Source: Corynebacterium suedekumii
GTDB taxonomy: Bacteria; Actinomycetota; Actinomycetes; Mycobacteriales; Mycobacteriaceae
NCBI RefSeq assembly: GCF_030252185.1
Contig: NZ_CP126970.1
Coordinates: forward strand, 2,418,001-2,482,000
Direction: 5' to 3'
DNA: 64,000 nt
Shown here: positions 12,444 to 21,544 of the stretch, piece after piece
Position numbering within the stretch: position 1 is the stretch's first letter
How the letters are laid out: each line of letters opens with the position of its first letter
The notes under the pieces: generated by a model
Told to the model about the DNA's origin: nothing
The model's input: only the letters and a program-made list of their open reading frames with translations
The model's database searches: none
Made by a program: the position numbers and the translations under genes

Positions 12444-13130
12444 ATGGACGCACTCTGGGCCGACCTCGGTCCTGACCTGTGGCCGGCGTTCTGGCTGACC
12501 ATTCAGCTGACCGTCTACTCCGCCATCGGCGCGATGTTCTTCGGCACCATCCTCACGGCCATGCGGGTCTCCCCCGTGTCGGTTCTGCGGGGCATGGCCA
12601 CCTTCTACATCAACACGGTGCGCAACACCCCGCTGACGCTCATCATCATCTTCTGCTCCTTCGGCCTCTACCAGAACCTCGGTCTGGCCATGGCCGACCG
12701 GGAATCACCCACGTTCCTGGCGGACAACAACTTCCGCCTCGCCATCATCGGCTTCATCGCCTACACCTCAGCCTTCGTCGCCGAGTCCCTGCGCTCCGGC
12801 ATCAACACCGTCCACTTCGGACAGGCCGAGGCCGCCCGCTCCCTGGGCCTGAACTTCGGGCAGATCTTCAGCAGGATCATCTTCCCGCAGGCCATCCGCG
12901 CCGCCATCGTCCCGCTGGGCAACACGCTCATCGCGTTGACGAAGAACACCACCATCGCCTCGGCGATCGGCGTGGCGGAGGCGTCGTTGCTCATGAAGTC
13001 CACGATCGAGAATCACGCCAACATGCTGTTCATCGTGTTCGGCATCTTCGCGCTCGGCTTCATCATCCTCACCCTGCCCACCGGGCTGGCTCTCGGCCGC
13101 CTGTCGACCCGAATGGCGGTGAAGAAGTAA
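12444..13130 (+). CDS. gluC: Glutamate ABC transporter, permease subunit 1
   Basis: GluC is one of two membrane subunits of the glutamate importer. The 228-residue protein has about five membrane helices and the cytoplasmic EAA loop ([20 protein letters not shown]) that contacts GluA. It resembles the HisM/GlnP permease family. GGAG lies about 10 bases before the ATG. The stop overlaps the gluD start (TAATG). Confidence 0.95.
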   Translation: MDALWADLGPDLWPAFWLTIQLTVYSAIGAMFFGTILTAMRVSPVSVLRGMATFYINTVRNTPLTLIIIFCSFGLYQNLGLAMADRESPTFLADNNFRLAIIGFIAYTSAFVAESLRSGINTVHFGQAEAARSLGLNFGQIFSRIIFPQAIRAAIVPLGNTLIALTKNTTIASAIGVAEASLLMKSTIENHANMLFIVFGIFALGFIILTLPTGLALGRLSTRMAVKK

Positions 13131-14068
13131 TGACCGTACGCGCCACCGTCCTCTACGACGCCCCCGGCCCCAAGGGCCGACGGCTCAACCTCACCATCAC
13201 CGTGATCTCCGCCCTGGTCGCCCTGGCCGTGGTCGCCTGGATCCTGTGGACCATGCAGGCCAACGGCCAGCTCGAGGCGAACAAATGGACCCCGTTCCTC
13301 GACGCCCGCACCTGGGAGACCTACCTCCTCCCCGGCCTGTTCGGCACCCTCCGGGCGGCATTCTTCTCCATCATCCTCGCACTGGTCCTCGGCGTCCTGC
13401 TCGGCCTGGGTCGCCTCTCTGAGCTGGCTCCGCTGCGGTGGTTCTGCGCGGTGATCGTCGAGTTCTTCCGTGCCATTCCGGTGCTGCTGCTCATGATCTT
13501 CGCCTACCAGCTCTTCGCCGTGTACAACATGGTCCCGCCCCGCCAGCTGGCGTTCTCCGCCGTGGTCTTCGGCCTGACCATGTACAACGGCTCCGTCATC
13601 GCCGAGATCCTGCGCTCGGGCATCAACTCCCTGCCCAAGGGCCAGACCGAGGCCGCCCGTGCCCTGGGCATGTCGCACCAGCAGACGATGCGCAAGATCC
13701 TGCTGCCCCAGGCCGTGGCCGCCATGCTGCCGGCGCTCATCGCCCAGATGGTCATTGCGCTCAAGGACTCCGCACTCGGCTACCAGATCGGCTACGTCGA
13801 GGTCGTCCGCTCCGGCATCCAGTCCGCGTCCGTCAACCAGAACTTCCTGGCCTCGCTCACGGTGGTCGCCATCGTCATGATCCTCATCAACTGGGGTCTG
13901 ACCTCCCTGGCCCAGCGCATCGAGCGTCAGCTGCGTGCCGGCCGGGCCCGGAAGAACATCGTGGCCAAGGTTCCGCACCAGCCGGAACAGGGCCTGGACA
14001 CCAAGGACAACGTCAACGTCGACTGGCAGGCTCCGGGTTACACCGAGATCAAGAATCCCGGCCAGTAG
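13130..14068 (+). CDS. gluD: Glutamate ABC transporter, permease subunit 2
   Basis: GluD is the second permease of the importer. It has 312 residues, a membrane helix near 22-42, four more helices, and an EAA loop ([20 protein letters not shown]). A hydrophilic C-terminal tail of about 50 residues ends the protein. The ATG is coupled to the gluC stop through a shared base. It is the last gene of the operon and faces recX. Confidence 0.95.
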   Translation: MTVRATVLYDAPGPKGRRLNLTITVISALVALAVVAWILWTMQANGQLEANKWTPFLDARTWETYLLPGLFGTLRAAFFSIILALVLGVLLGLGRLSELAPLRWFCAVIVEFFRAIPVLLLMIFAYQLFAVYNMVPPRQLAFSAVVFGLTMYNGSVIAEILRSGINSLPKGQTEAARALGMSHQQTMRKILLPQAVAAMLPALIAQMVIALKDSALGYQIGYVEVVRSGIQSASVNQNFLASLTVVAIVMILINWGLTSLAQRIERQLRAGRARKNIVAKVPHQPEQGLDTKDNVNVDWQAPGYTEIKNPGQ

Positions 14069-14081
14069 TCCCCCACCCCGT

Positions 14082-14114
14082 CGAGCGGGTCACTGCAGTG
14101 CGGTGACCCGCTCG
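14082..14114. terminator. Perfect 12-bp inverted repeat between gluD and recX
   Basis: CGAGCGGGTCAC (14082-14093) pairs with GTGACCCGCTCG (14103-14114) around a 9-base loop. It lies 14 bp after gluD and covers the last codons of recX, so it could act on both convergent transcripts. There is no T run. Confidence 0.6.
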
Positions 14115-14695
14115 TCGAGTACTTCCCGGGCGATGCGCAGACTCATGCCCTGCGGGTAGCCTCGCCGGGCGAGCACGCCGACGATGCGCCGCAACTGCTT
14201 GTCCGATTCGGCCCGGTCGCCCGGCACCTTCCGGATGGTCCGGGCCTTCTTCTCTGCCACCGTGCGGGCGGTGGATTCCTCGTCGGCGGAGTCGATCTGA
14301 TCGAGGGCGTCTGCCCGGATGCCCGGCTCGACCCCCTTGTCCTTCAGTTCCATGTCCAGGACCCTGGCGGATTTGCCGCGGCGGGCGTGGCGCTGCCGGA
14401 CCCATTCATGGGCGAAGGTGCGGTCGTCGAGGAGGCCGACCCCGGCCAGGTCGTCGAGGACGTCATCGACGACCCGGGGGTCGAACTCGGCATCGATGAG
14501 CCGGGTCCGCAGTTCGTGCCGGGAGCGGGCTCGCTGGTCGAGCAGCCCGAGCGCGCGTTTACGCACGGCCGCTTTGGCTGCCTCCGCCTCGTGGTCGAAC
14601 AGCCCCGGAGTGTCGCCGGAGGCGTACTCCTCCAGGGCCCGGCGGAGCTGGTCGAGCTTCTCCTGCTGGGTTTCCGTCTGGTGAACGCTCACCAC
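14090..14695 (-). CDS. recX: RecA regulatory protein RecX
   Basis: RecX binds RecA filaments and limits their activity. The 201-residue protein carries the RecX three-helix repeats (RALGLLDQRARSRHELRTRL..., DDVLDDLAGVGLLDD, FAHEWVRQRHARRGK). It starts with GTG only 9 bp after the recA stop and is presumably cotranscribed with it. A second in-frame GTG is at 14692. Confidence 0.93.
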   Translation of the reverse strand: MVSVHQTETQQEKLDQLRRALEEYASGDTPGLFDHEAEAAKAAVRKRALGLLDQRARSRHELRTRLIDAEFDPRVVDDVLDDLAGVGLLDDRTFAHEWVRQRHARRGKSARVLDMELKDKGVEPGIRADALDQIDSADEESTARTVAEKKARTIRKVPGDRAESDKQLRRIVGVLARRGYPQGMSLRIAREVLDERVTALQ

Positions 14696-14704
14696 GTCAC
14701 CGTC

Positions 14705-15856
14705 CTACCGTTCGGCGGCTGCCGCTCCGCCGGCGACGAGGCTGGTGTCCTCATCGTCGTCGTCGAAGTCGACGTTGGGGACCATGTCCACCGGATCGTC
14801 GCTGAGGTTGTCGTCGGCGGCGTTGGCGGCCTCCGGGCCGACACCGAGCTTGCCCAGGATCTTGCGTTCGATCTCGTCGGCGAGTTCCGGGGTCTCCTTG
14901 AGCAGCAGGCGGGCCTTCTCCTTGCCCTGGCCCAGCTGGTCTCCTTCGTAGGTGAACCAGGAGCCGGACTTCTTCACGATGCCGTTCTCCACACCCATGT
15001 CGATGATGGAGGACTCGCGGGAGATGCCCTCGCCGTACATGATGTCGAACTCGGCGATCTTGAACGGCGGGGAGACCTTGTTCTTGACCACCTTGAGACG
15101 GGTGCGGTTGCCGATGGCGTCCTGACCGTCCTTGAGGGTCTGGATCCGGCGGACGTCACAGCGCACCGAGGAGTAGAACTTCAGAGCCTTACCGCCGGTG
15201 GTGGTCTCCGGGGAGCCGAACATCACGCCGATCTTCTCACGCAGCTGGTTGATGAAGATGGCGGTGGTGTTGGAGTTGTGTAGGGCGCCGGTCATCTTGC
15301 GCAGTGCCTGGCTCATGAGGCGGGCCTGGAGGCCGACGTGGCTGTCGCCCATCTCGCCCTCGATCTCCGCCTTCGGGGTCAGGGCCGCCACCGAGTCGAT
15401 GACGATGATGTCGATGGCACCGGAACGCACGAGCATGTCGGCGATCTCGAGTGCCTGCTCACCGGTGTCCGGCTGGGAGACCAGCAGGGCGTCGGTGTCC
15501 ACGCCGAGCTTCTTGGCGTAGTCCGGGTCGAGCGCGTGCTCTGCGTCGATGAAGGCGGCGATGCCGCCGGCCTTCTGGGCCTGAGCGATGGCGTGGAGGG
15601 CGACGGTGGTCTTACCGGAGGATTCCGGACCGTAGACCTCGACAATGCGTCCGCGGGGGAAGCCACCGATGCCGAGTGCGACGTCGATGGCGGTGTTGCC
15701 GGAGGAGATGACCTGGATCGGCGGACGGTTCTCATCGCCCAGGCGCATGACGGCCCCCTTGCCGAAGTCCTTCTCGATCATCGACAGGGCCGCGTCGAGG
15801 GCCTTCTGCCGGTCGGCGCCGGCGCCTGCTGCGGTGGTCTTCTTCTTGGGTGCCAT
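14705..15856 (-). CDS. recA: Recombinase RecA
   Basis: RecA forms filaments on single-stranded DNA, catalyses strand exchange and triggers LexA self-cleavage in the SOS response. The 383-residue protein has Walker A GPESSGKT (76-83), [12 protein letters not shown] and the L2 loop region ([27 protein letters not shown]). No intein is present, unlike in some mycobacteria. The C-terminal tail is acidic (DFDDDDED). The ATG at 15856 matches the usual start MAPKKK. A LexA-type box lies 215 bp upstream. Confidence 0.98.
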   Translation of the reverse strand: MAPKKKTTAAGAGADRQKALDAALSMIEKDFGKGAVMRLGDENRPPIQVISSGNTAIDVALGIGGFPRGRIVEVYGPESSGKTTVALHAIAQAQKAGGIAAFIDAEHALDPDYAKKLGVDTDALLVSQPDTGEQALEIADMLVRSGAIDIIVIDSVAALTPKAEIEGEMGDSHVGLQARLMSQALRKMTGALHNSNTTAIFINQLREKIGVMFGSPETTTGGKALKFYSSVRCDVRRIQTLKDGQDAIGNRTRLKVVKNKVSPPFKIAEFDIMYGEGISRESSIIDMGVENGIVKKSGSWFTYEGDQLGQGKEKARLLLKETPELADEIERKILGKLGVGPEAANAADDNLSDDPVDMVPNVDFDDDDEDTSLVAGGAAAAER

Positions 15857-16070
15857 GGTGTTCTCTCGTCCTTTTGTCGTGGTGGTGGTCGGCGGCGCTG
15901 AGGCCGGGAAGGTGGGGTCCACATCACTGTTAGACTCCGGTTTCCCCGCTCCGGCTCCCGGAAGCCGGAAACTTTTCTGCGACGGTGCCGCCGGCGCCGC
16001 CTCCGTGCTGTCCGGCGGTGCTGACCGGGATCACGTTAGGCGCGGTGCGCGACATCGACTTCGAACATAC

Positions 16071-16086
16071 ACGCACAACTGTTCGA
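16071..16086. promoter_or_regulatory. Putative LexA (SOS) box upstream of recA
   Basis: ACGCACAACTGTTCGA matches 12 of 14 defined positions of the actinobacterial SOS box TCGAACAnnTGTTCGA. It lies in the 273-bp space between recA and the DUF3046 gene, which holds no other gene that I can support. A second partial half-site (TTCGAACA) is at 16060-16067. Confidence 0.6.
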
Positions 16087-16129
16087 ACACAATGATTGTG
16101 GCGGCGTGTCGCCCGCCCGTGTCGGAGGG

Positions 16130-16345
16130 TCAGTGTCCGGGCTGATCCAGCCCGAGGCGGCGACTGTCCGGGACGTCGAAGTCATCACTCAGCTGAAGCC
16201 ATACCTTCCGCAGATCCGCACCGTCCTCGATGAGCTGCTCGGGCGTACGGCCGAAACCGGCGAGGACATGCGAATGGACGATCCAGTTGCCCTGGACCTT
16301 CCCGAACTCGTCGGTGATGAGCTGGTGGAACTCCGTCAAACGCAT
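16130..16345 (-). CDS. DUF3046 family protein
   Basis: This 71-residue protein has the DUF3046 pattern MRLTEFHQLITDEFG at the N-terminus and HVLAGFGRTPEQLIEDG in the middle. It corresponds to mycobacterial Rv2738c, which also lies next to recA. Function is unknown. The ATG at 16345 is preceded by a TATCAT -10 element (16353-16358) with a 7-bp gap, so it is probably leaderless. Confidence 0.85.
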   Translation of the reverse strand: MRLTEFHQLITDEFGKVQGNWIVHSHVLAGFGRTPEQLIEDGADLRKVWLQLSDDFDVPDSRRLGLDQPGH

Positions 16346-16391
16346 GGGGCCGATGATACCGACGCACCCCGCACTTCCGGAACCACCCACT

Positions 16392-16436
16392 TGAACGCCA
16401 TTCAAAACACCCGATGTGGTGGCTGAACAATGTTCA
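16392..16436. promoter_or_regulatory. Two BioQ-type operators in front of bioYMN
   Basis: The perfect palindrome TGAAC-AAT-GTTCA (16424-16436) and the one-mismatch copy TGAAC-GCC-ATTCA (16392-16404) fit the 13-bp motif TGAAC-N3-GTTAC reported for the TetR-type biotin regulator BioQ of C. glutamicum. Their starts are 32 bp apart, about three helical turns. The downstream copy ends 4 bp before a TAGGCT -10 element (16441-16446) of bioY, so binding would block RNA polymerase. Confidence 0.75.
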
Positions 16437-16454
16437 GTGTTAGGCTTTCGCACC

Positions 16455-17045
16455 ATGACAACAACAGTATCCGGCCGTACGTCCTCGCGGTCCGGCGTGC
16501 AGGATCTCGCCTACATCGCCGTGTTCGCCGCACTCATCATCGTGCTGGCCTTCGTCGCCATCCCCGTCGGTGCGGCGGGCCTGCCCATCGTGCTGCAGAA
16601 CGCCGCCATCGTCCTCGCCGGCCTGGTCCTCGGCGGCCGTCGCGGCTTCCTCGCCGCGGCCCTGTTCCTCTTCCTCGGTCTCATCGGCCTGCCGGTGCTC
16701 GCCGGCGGTCGCACCACCCTGGCGGCACTGGCCGGCCCGACCGTCGGGTACCTGGTGGGCTACCTCCTGTCCGCGGGCGTCGCCGGCGTCATGGCCTACC
16801 GGGCGCGGCCGAGGAAGCGGGGCGGGCAGATCGGCTGGTTCACTCTCGCGGCCGTCGTCGGCCTCCTGGTCCAGTACCTCTGCGGCGCTCTCGGCCTGGT
16901 GTGGCGCGCGGGCATGAGCCTGACGGAGGCGATCATCGCACAGGGTGCGTTCCTCGTCCCGGACGTGGCCAAGTTCGCCGTCATGGTCGTCATCGCCCTG
17001 GGCATCCACGCCGCGTTCCCCGATCTGCTGGCCCGCAGGAAGTAA
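16455..17045 (+). CDS. bioY: Biotin ECF transporter, substrate-specificity subunit
   Basis: BioY binds biotin in the membrane; BioM and BioN add the energy-coupling module. The 196-residue protein is hydrophobic with about six helices and the BioY features PIVLQNAAIVLAGLVLGGRRG and AGPTVGYLVGY. The ATG lies 8 bp after a TAGGCT element and downstream of two BioQ-type operators, which implies repression when biotin is plentiful. bioM starts directly after the stop. Confidence 0.95.
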   Translation: MTTTVSGRTSSRSGVQDLAYIAVFAALIIVLAFVAIPVGAAGLPIVLQNAAIVLAGLVLGGRRGFLAAALFLFLGLIGLPVLAGGRTTLAALAGPTVGYLVGYLLSAGVAGVMAYRARPRKRGGQIGWFTLAAVVGLLVQYLCGALGLVWRAGMSLTEAIIAQGAFLVPDVAKFAVMVVIALGIHAAFPDLLARRK

Positions 17046-17735
17046 ATGCCCACCGTCACCTTCGAGGACGTCTCCGCCACCTTCGACGGCGACACCCACC
17101 CCACCCTCGCCCGGATCTCCCTGTCGCTGACCGAGCACCGCATCGGCATCATCGGCGCCAACGGGTCCGGGAAATCCACCCTGGCCCGGCTCATCAACGG
17201 CCTCGGCGAGCCGACCTCCGGCCGCGTGCTCGTCGACGGCGTCGATGTCGCCCGACATGGCCGCGACATTCGCCGCCGCGTCGGATTCGTCTTCTCCGAC
17301 GCCGAGAATCAGATCGTCATGCCCCAGGTGCGTGACGACGTCGCCTTCTCCCTCCGTCGCCTGAAACTCGCCCGCGCCGAGCGCGACACGCGTGTCGACG
17401 CCGCCCTGGCCCGCTTCGGCCTCGAGGACCTCGCCGACAACTCACCGCACACCCTCTCCGGCGGCCAGAAGCAGCTGCTCGCCCTGGCGGCAGTCCTGGT
17501 CATCGAACCGGACCTCATCATCGCGGACGAGCCGACAACCCTGCTGGACCTGCGCAACCGCGCCCGGATCGCCCGGGAATTCGCCGCCCTCGACCAGCAG
17601 CTCATCGTGGTCACCCATGATCTGGACATCCTCGACGGCTTCGACCGGGTCCTCTGCCTCGACAACGGCCGCATCGTCGCCGACGGTGACCCCGCCGAGG
17701 TCTGCGCTCACTACCGGGAACTCATGCTGACATGA
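17046..17735 (+). CDS. bioM: Biotin ECF transporter, ATPase subunit
   Basis: BioM is the ATPase of the BioMNY transporter. It has Walker A GANGSGKST (about residues 37-45), signature LSGGQKQ, Walker B LIIADEPTT and the switch histidine in VVTHDLD. There are no bases between the bioY stop and this ATG, and the bioN start lies 4 bp inside its 3' end. Confidence 0.95.
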   Translation: MPTVTFEDVSATFDGDTHPTLARISLSLTEHRIGIIGANGSGKSTLARLINGLGEPTSGRVLVDGVDVARHGRDIRRRVGFVFSDAENQIVMPQVRDDVAFSLRRLKLARAERDTRVDAALARFGLEDLADNSPHTLSGGQKQLLALAAVLVIEPDLIIADEPTTLLDLRNRARIAREFAALDQQLIVVTHDLDILDGFDRVLCLDNGRIVADGDPAEVCAHYRELMLT

Positions 17736-18343
17736 GGAACATTCCGCTCGGAGTGTACCTGCCCGGTGACTCCCCCATCCATCAACTTCCGGCCGGCGGG
17801 AAGTTCATCCTGCTCCTGGTGTTCATCCTCGCCTCAACCATCCTGGTGAAGGATCCGCTCGTGGCCGCAGCCTGGCTCGCGGTGGTGGTGGCCGGTTACA
17901 TCGTCGCCCGGATACCGGTGCGCACGGCACTGGGGCAGACACTGCCCGTTCTGCCCGTTCTGCTGGTCCTGGGCGCGTTCCAGTGGTGGCAGCGGGGGTG
18001 GGAGTTCGCCGCCACGACGGTGCTCATCCTGCTCGCCTCGGTGGCCGCCGCCGCCCTGCTCACACTGACCACGAGCATCGCCGAACTGATGGCCGCGATT
18101 GAACGTGGCCTGTCCCCCTTCGAGCGGTTCGGCCTGCCGGTGGAGACGATCTCTCTGGCGGTTTCGCTGACCCTGCGGCTGATCCCGCTGCAGCTGGCGA
18201 CTGTCCAGGACGTGCTGGCCGCCCGGAAGGCGCGCGGTGCCGGGTTCTCCGTCACGGCGTTCGGCACGCCGGTGATGGTCCGTTCCATCCGTCGGGCGCG
18301 TCTGCTCGCGGAAGCGCTCATCGCCCGGGGTGCCGCGGACTGA
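17732..18343 (+). CDS. bioN: Biotin ECF transporter, transmembrane coupling subunit
   Basis: BioN is the T component that joins BioM to BioY. The 203-residue protein has about four or five helices and the coupling region with the ARKARGAG motif typical of EcfT proteins. The ATG overlaps the bioM stop. It is the last gene of bioYMN. Confidence 0.93.
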   Translation: MRNIPLGVYLPGDSPIHQLPAGGKFILLLVFILASTILVKDPLVAAAWLAVVVAGYIVARIPVRTALGQTLPVLPVLLVLGAFQWWQRGWEFAATTVLILLASVAAAALLTLTTSIAELMAAIERGLSPFERFGLPVETISLAVSLTLRLIPLQLATVQDVLAARKARGAGFSVTAFGTPVMVRSIRRARLLAEALIARGAAD

Positions 18344-18409
18344 CGCCGGCCGCCTCAGACACAGTGGTCTGGCTGACGACACCCGTGGGGCCCAATCTTT
18401 CTGGTTCCC

Positions 18410-18508
18410 CTACTGCGGCATCGGTATGCCGGCGAGTGAGGAGAGGATCATCCCTCCGCCGATGAGGAGGAACTTGAACTGGGTGGCAAGTTGCGTGACA
18501 AGACTCAT
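18410..18508 (-). CDS. Small hydrophobic ORF, 32 residues
   Basis: This short reading frame encodes an amphipathic start (MSLVTQLATQFKF) and one hydrophobic segment (LLIGGGMILSSLAGIP). It is supported by a strong ribosome-binding site, AAAGGTGAG, four bases before the ATG, and by its position 31 bp after yceI on the same strand. It could be a small membrane peptide of the kind missed by standard annotation. No family is recognised; a chance ORF cannot be excluded without conservation data. Confidence 0.5.
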   Translation of the reverse strand: MSLVTQLATQFKFLLIGGGMILSSLAGIPMPQ

Positions 18509-18539
18509 GCGGCTCACCTTTACTGTGTCCGGGCCCACG

Positions 18540-19064
18540 TCAAGGGGCCTGAACGGCTGATCCGTCGATCTCGATGCGGACGTCGTCGGAAAGCAGCAGG
18601 CCACCGCCGGGAAGTTCCGCGTGGAAGGCGATGCCGAAATCCTTCCGGTTGATCGTCGTGGTGGCACGGAATCCCAGTCGGTGTTCGATCTCTCCGGTGG
18701 CCGGCACGGGAACGTCGGCTTCGGCGATGTCGATGACCTCCAGGGTGACCGACCGGGTGATCCCCTTGATCGTCAGCTCGCCGACCACCCGCGCCCGGTC
18801 ACCGTCCCCGTCGCGCTCGACCTCGGTGGAGCGGAAGGTGATCTCGGGGTGGGTGACGGCGTCGAAGAAGTCACCGGCCAGGAGATGGTCATCTCGGTAT
18901 CGCACACCGGAGTCGAGGGAGGCGACGGCGATGGTGGCCTGAACGGTGTCGTTGACGACCGTCGCCTCCACGTCGGTGAACAGGCCTCGCACGCGGGTGA
19001 TCATCGCGTGACGCACCTCGAAGGCGATCTGGGACAGGGCCGGGTCCAAGTGATATGTGGTCAT
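18540..19064 (-). CDS. YceI family protein
   Basis: YceI proteins are lipocalin-like barrels that bind isoprenoid-type lipids; the role in corynebacteria is not established. The 174-residue protein starts with the family pattern TYHLDPALSQIAFEVRHAM and contains ELTIKGITRSVTLEV and NRKDFGI. It has no signal peptide, so it is probably cytosolic. The ATG is preceded by TAGCCT (19071-19076) with a 6-bp gap, so the message is probably leaderless. Confidence 0.92.
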   Translation of the reverse strand: MTTYHLDPALSQIAFEVRHAMITRVRGLFTDVEATVVNDTVQATIAVASLDSGVRYRDDHLLAGDFFDAVTHPEITFRSTEVERDGDGDRARVVGELTIKGITRSVTLEVIDIAEADVPVPATGEIEHRLGFRATTTINRKDFGIAFHAELPGGGLLLSDDVRIEIDGSAVQAP

Positions 19065-19137
19065 GGCCCCAGGCTACGTACGCACGACACAGCCCGCACA
19101 CCGGTCGGTCGGTGTGCGGGTTGACATTGTTCCGGGG

Positions 19138-19959
19138 CTATTCGCCGCGCAGCTCGCGCATGCGCTGGGCCGCGGCATCGTCGGCGGGGGCTGCGGCGCC
19201 GCCCTCGATGGCCGGGTTCTGTCCGGAGGTGAGCTGGCCACCGCCCTGCATCTCGGCGCGGATCTGCTCGAGGCGGGAGTGCCCGGCCATCTGGATACCG
19301 GCCTGCTGGACCTCCGCCATGCGGCCCTCGACGGAGTTCTGGGCCAGCTCGGCCTGGCCGAGGGCGTTGGCGTAACGGCGCTCGATCTTCTCGCGCACCT
19401 GGTCCAGGTTCGGGGTAGAGCCGTTGGTGATGGCGTTCATGGACTGCAGGGACTCGGAGACCTTCTCCTGCATCTTGGCCTGCTCCAGCTGGGAAAGCAG
19501 CTTGGTGCGCTCGGAGACCTTCTGCTGCAGTGCCATGGCGTTGCGCTCGACGGCCTGCTTCGCCTGGTCGGCCTGCTGCAGGGACTGGTCGTGCAGCTGC
19601 TTGGTGTCCTCGACGGACTGCTCTGCGGTGACTAGCTGAGCGGCGAAGGCCTCGGCCGCGTTCTCGTACTCGACGGCCTTCTTCTCGTCGCCCTCGGCGC
19701 GGGCCTTGTCGGCCAGCTGCAGGGCCTGGCGGGTGTTGGCCTGCAGCTTCTCGATCTCACCCAGGCGGCGGTTGAGCTGCATCTCCAGCTGGCGCTGGTT
19801 GCCGATCACGGCGGCGGCCTGCTGGGACAGCTCCTGATGCTGGCGCTGGGCATCCTCGATGGCCTGCTGAATCTGCACCTTCGGATCGGCGTTCTCCTCG
19901 ATCTTCGAGTCGAAGAGTGCCATCAGGTACTTCCATGCCTTGACGAAGGGGTTAGCCAT
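19138..19959 (-). CDS. pspA: Phage shock protein A homologue
   Basis: PspA binds the inner face of the membrane and protects it under envelope stress; the mycobacterial orthologue is the 35-kDa antigen Rv2744c. The 273-residue protein is almost wholly coiled coil with the PspA/IM30 start [33 protein letters not shown] lies upstream of the ATG. It sits next to clgR, as in mycobacteria, where ClgR and PspA form one stress circuit. Confidence 0.94.
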   Translation of the reverse strand: MANPFVKAWKYLMALFDSKIEENADPKVQIQQAIEDAQRQHQELSQQAAAVIGNQRQLEMQLNRRLGEIEKLQANTRQALQLADKARAEGDEKKAVEYENAAEAFAAQLVTAEQSVEDTKQLHDQSLQQADQAKQAVERNAMALQQKVSERTKLLSQLEQAKMQEKVSESLQSMNAITNGSTPNLDQVREKIERRYANALGQAELAQNSVEGRMAEVQQAGIQMAGHSRLEQIRAEMQGGGQLTSGQNPAIEGGAAAPADDAAAQRMRELRGE

Positions 19960-20065
19960 GTCGGATCGGGACCTTCCTAAATGTTGTTTATCGGGTGAGG
20001 GCACATGTCCTCTGTCGCCACCATGGTAGCGGAGCAGTGACCTGTACGTGGGTGCTACTCGGGCA

Positions 20066-20398
20066 TTACATGGCCTCGTGTGCCAGCTCTTCCGCGACGG
20101 ACTGCAGGGCCATGGAACCGGCGGCCTCAATGAGTACGTCGGCGACGGAGGTGTCCAGGGCATGGCAGACCGAGGCGAGAAGTTCGGAGGAGACTTCCTT
20201 GCGGCCTCGTTCCAGTTCGGAGAGGTAGCCGGGCGAGACCCGGGCGGCTTCGGCGAGCTCCCGCAGTGTGATGCCCTTGTCGGCCCGGAAGGCCCGCAGC
20301 GCACCACCGAGTGCCTCGCGCAGCAGCAGCTCGGGAGCGGGTCCGGAGGTGGTGCGGGACGGGGTGATCGGAGTGTGAAGAACAGCGGTGGTAACCAT
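20066..20398 (-). CDS. clgR: Transcriptional regulator ClgR
   Basis: ClgR is a Cro/C1-type activator of clp protease and stress genes in actinobacteria. The 110-residue protein has the helix-turn-helix segment [29 protein letters not shown] at about residues 42-70. Its C-terminal alanine residues are like those through which ClgR is turned over by Clp in C. glutamicum. The order cinA-clgR-pspA supports the assignment. Confidence 0.93.
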   Translation of the reverse strand: MVTTAVLHTPITPSRTTSGPAPELLLREALGGALRAFRADKGITLRELAEAARVSPGYLSELERGRKEVSSELLASVCHALDTSVADVLIEAAGSMALQSVAEELAHEAM

Positions 20399-20442
20399 TA
20401 CCCGGTATAACGACGCACGGTCCCGGTTTGTTCCCCGTCCGT

Positions 20443-20910
20443 TCACCTTTTCTCCACCCGGGCCAGCAGGCCGGCCAACGCGGCCTCGACGGCCTGCTCC
20501 CGGATCTCCCGGCGGGTGCCGCTCAGCGCCAGCTGCTGCGTATCGACGCCCCCGTCCCCCGCCCAGGCGAGCCACACCTCGCCGACGGGGTGACCGTCCT
20601 GGGTGTCGGGGCCGGCGACGCCGGTCAGTGCCACGGCCCAGTCAGAGCCGCACACGGAGCGGCATCCGGCGGCCATGGCGGCGGCGGTGGGTTCGGCGAC
20701 AGGGCCGTGGGCGTAGAGAAGCTCCTGGGGAACGCGGGCCAGGCTGTGTTTGAGGTCGGTGGCGTAGGTGACCAGGCCGCCCCGCAGGACGGTGGAGGCG
20801 CCGGGGACGTCGGCGAGGGTCGCGGCCGTGAGGCCGGCGGTGAGGGACTCGCAGAAGGAAACGGTCAGACGCCGGGTACGGAGGGCGTCGACAAGCAGCC
20901 GGGCGATCAT
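20443..20910 (-). CDS. cinA: CinA C-terminal domain protein, nicotinamide-nucleotide amidase
   Basis: This 155-residue protein contains only the CinA C-terminal (PncC) domain, which deamidates nicotinamide mononucleotide. Family motifs are [34 protein letters not shown] and TGVAGPD. The N-terminal molybdopterin-binding-like domain is absent. The ATG overlaps the pgsA stop (ATGA). Confidence 0.92.
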   Translation of the reverse strand: MIARLLVDALRTRRLTVSFCESLTAGLTAATLADVPGASTVLRGGLVTYATDLKHSLARVPQELLYAHGPVAEPTAAAMAAGCRSVCGSDWAVALTGVAGPDTQDGHPVGEVWLAWAGDGGVDTQQLALSGTRREIREQAVEAALAGLLARVEKR

Positions 20911-21476
20911 TTCTGTCGGGAGTCCAGCAGGTACTGGACACCGGTGACCACGGTGACCGCGACGGCGGCGAGCATGACCGCAATCGTCGGGATGTCCATC
21001 CAAGACGGGAACGGGACCAGGTAGAGGGCGACGGCCAGGGACTGCAGGACGGTCTTGACCTTGCCGCCCTTGCTCGCCGGGACGACCAGGCCGCGGCGCA
21101 GCATGTACATGCGCCAGAAGGTGATGCCGAACTCGCGGACGAGGATGACCACCGTGATCCACACGGGCAGCGCACCGGTGATGTTGAGGCAGATGAGAGC
21201 GGCGGCCATGAGGGCCTTGTCCGCGATGGGGTCGGCGATCTTGCCGAAGTCCGTGATCTGCCCCCGCGCCCGGGCGATGTCACCGTCGAGCTTGTCGGTG
21301 AACATCAGTGCAGCGAAGACACCGAAGGACCACCACATCCACGTGGTGTGCTGGTCGTCCCCCTTGAGCACGAGCCACGCGAACACCGGGATGAACAGGA
21401 TCCGCAGGCTGGTGAGCACGTTCGGCAGATTGAGGTTGCTCGGCGTGCTCGCGGGGGACGGGGTTGCTGCATTCAC
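20907..21476 (-). CDS. pgsA: CDP-diacylglycerol--glycerol-3-phosphate 3-phosphatidyltransferase
   Basis: PgsA makes phosphatidylglycerolphosphate for anionic phospholipids. The CDP-alcohol phosphotransferase signature is complete: D-K-L-D-G-D-I-A-R, then G-K-I-A-D-P-I-A-D. About five membrane helices are present. I chose the GTG at 21476 because TAGGGT (21484-21489) ends 7 bp upstream, which predicts a leaderless message; an in-frame GTG at 21485 is less likely. Confidence 0.92.
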   Translation of the reverse strand: MNAATPSPASTPSNLNLPNVLTSLRILFIPVFAWLVLKGDDQHTTWMWWSFGVFAALMFTDKLDGDIARARGQITDFGKIADPIADKALMAAALICLNITGALPVWITVVILVREFGITFWRMYMLRRGLVVPASKGGKVKTVLQSLAVALYLVPFPSWMDIPTIAVMLAAVAVTVVTGVQYLLDSRQK

Positions 21477-21544
21477 GCCACACACCCTACCCCGGCGGGG
21501 TGATCCGACCGCGTCGGCACCGCCACCGGCCTAGAATCCCGGTC

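Noticed and set aside
15857..16129. Additional gene in the recA upstream region
   Set aside because: Short frames there lack ribosome-binding sites or similarity; the region holds a LexA-type box and is best read as leader and promoter.
20020..20040. Palindrome ACCATGGT between pspA and clgR as a ClgR operator
   Set aside because: The flanking CGC and GCG are spaced too widely for the reported ClgR motif (CGC-N5-GCG).
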